From Nitrospinota bacterium (lineage in GTDB: Bacteria; Nitrospinota_A; UBA7883), in contig JAOUNV010000068.1 in the NCBI GenBank assembly GCA_029880775.1, positions 1-7,708 on the forward strand: DNA of 7,708 nucleotides. The letters run 5' to 3'. The translations under genes and the position numbers were made by a program. The notes below the pieces were generated by a model. That model searched no databases. It was not told where the DNA came from and saw only the letters and a list, made by a program, of their open reading frames with translations. Positions 7,669 through 7,708 of this stretch are shown piece by piece (positions within the stretch are counted from its first letter, which is position 1; the number at the start of each line of letters is the position of its first letter).

Positions 7669-7708
7669 ATGACGCCTGAAGAAGAAAAATACCTGAGGAT
7701 CCAGGAAG
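7669..7708 (+). CDS. Possible start of a further gene, cut by the right edge
   Basis: An ATG at 7669 opens a frame of 13 complete codons, MTPEEEKYLRIQE, to the window end. An in-frame GTG at 7648 is an alternative start. Neither has a clear Shine-Dalgarno. The highly charged N-terminus does not look like 2-isopropylmalate synthase, the gene I would expect after pssA in Geobacter-type operons. Too little is present to name a product, and this may not be a gene. Confidence 0.35.
   Translation, partial: MTPEEEKYLRIQE

Overview
The window is ordinary bacterial chromosome of about 55-60% GC. It carries core biosynthetic genes, with no mobile element, CRISPR array, tRNA or rRNA that I can recognise. 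The five-gene plus-strand block ilvB-ilvN-ilvC-psd-pssA is an arrangement I associate with Geobacter-like (former deltaproteobacterial) and related Gram-negative lineages. The Cache-type sensor at the left edge and the long two-repeat dCTP deaminase also fit a Gram-negative bacterium of that kind. I cannot name the genus from sequence alone.

Layout. Bases 1-1199 (minus strand) hold the N-terminal 399 codons of a large membrane sensor with a Cache-type extracytoplasmic region; its C-terminal output domain lies beyond the left edge. A 311-base spacer (1200-1510) follows, containing several dyad-symmetric sequences and a possible minus-strand promoter. Bases 1511-2770 (minus) encode a 419-residue, two-repeat dCTP deaminase with an AT-rich internal segment. 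A 93-base divergent spacer (2771-2863) carries candidate back-to-back promoters. From 2864 to 7615 everything reads on the plus strand: acetolactate synthase large and small subunits, ketol-acid reductoisomerase, phosphatidylserine decarboxylase and phosphatidylserine synthase. Gaps between these genes are 12, 60, 4 and 2 bases. A further reading frame probably begins at 7669 and runs off the right edge.

How the genes work together. IlvB and IlvN form acetohydroxyacid synthase, which makes acetolactate or acetohydroxybutyrate. IlvC reduces and isomerises these towards valine, leucine and isoleucine. PssA makes phosphatidylserine from CDP-diacylglycerol and serine, and Psd decarboxylates it to phosphatidylethanolamine. 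The tight spacing suggests one transcript that joins branched-chain amino-acid synthesis to phospholipid head-group synthesis. The dCTP deaminase supplies dUMP precursors for thymidylate and is divergently transcribed.

I see no convincing new biological system. The points most worth a second look are the low-GC insertion and the split motif pattern in the two-repeat deaminase, the palindromes in the sensor leader, the overlapping divergent promoters, and the uncertain start of pssA.
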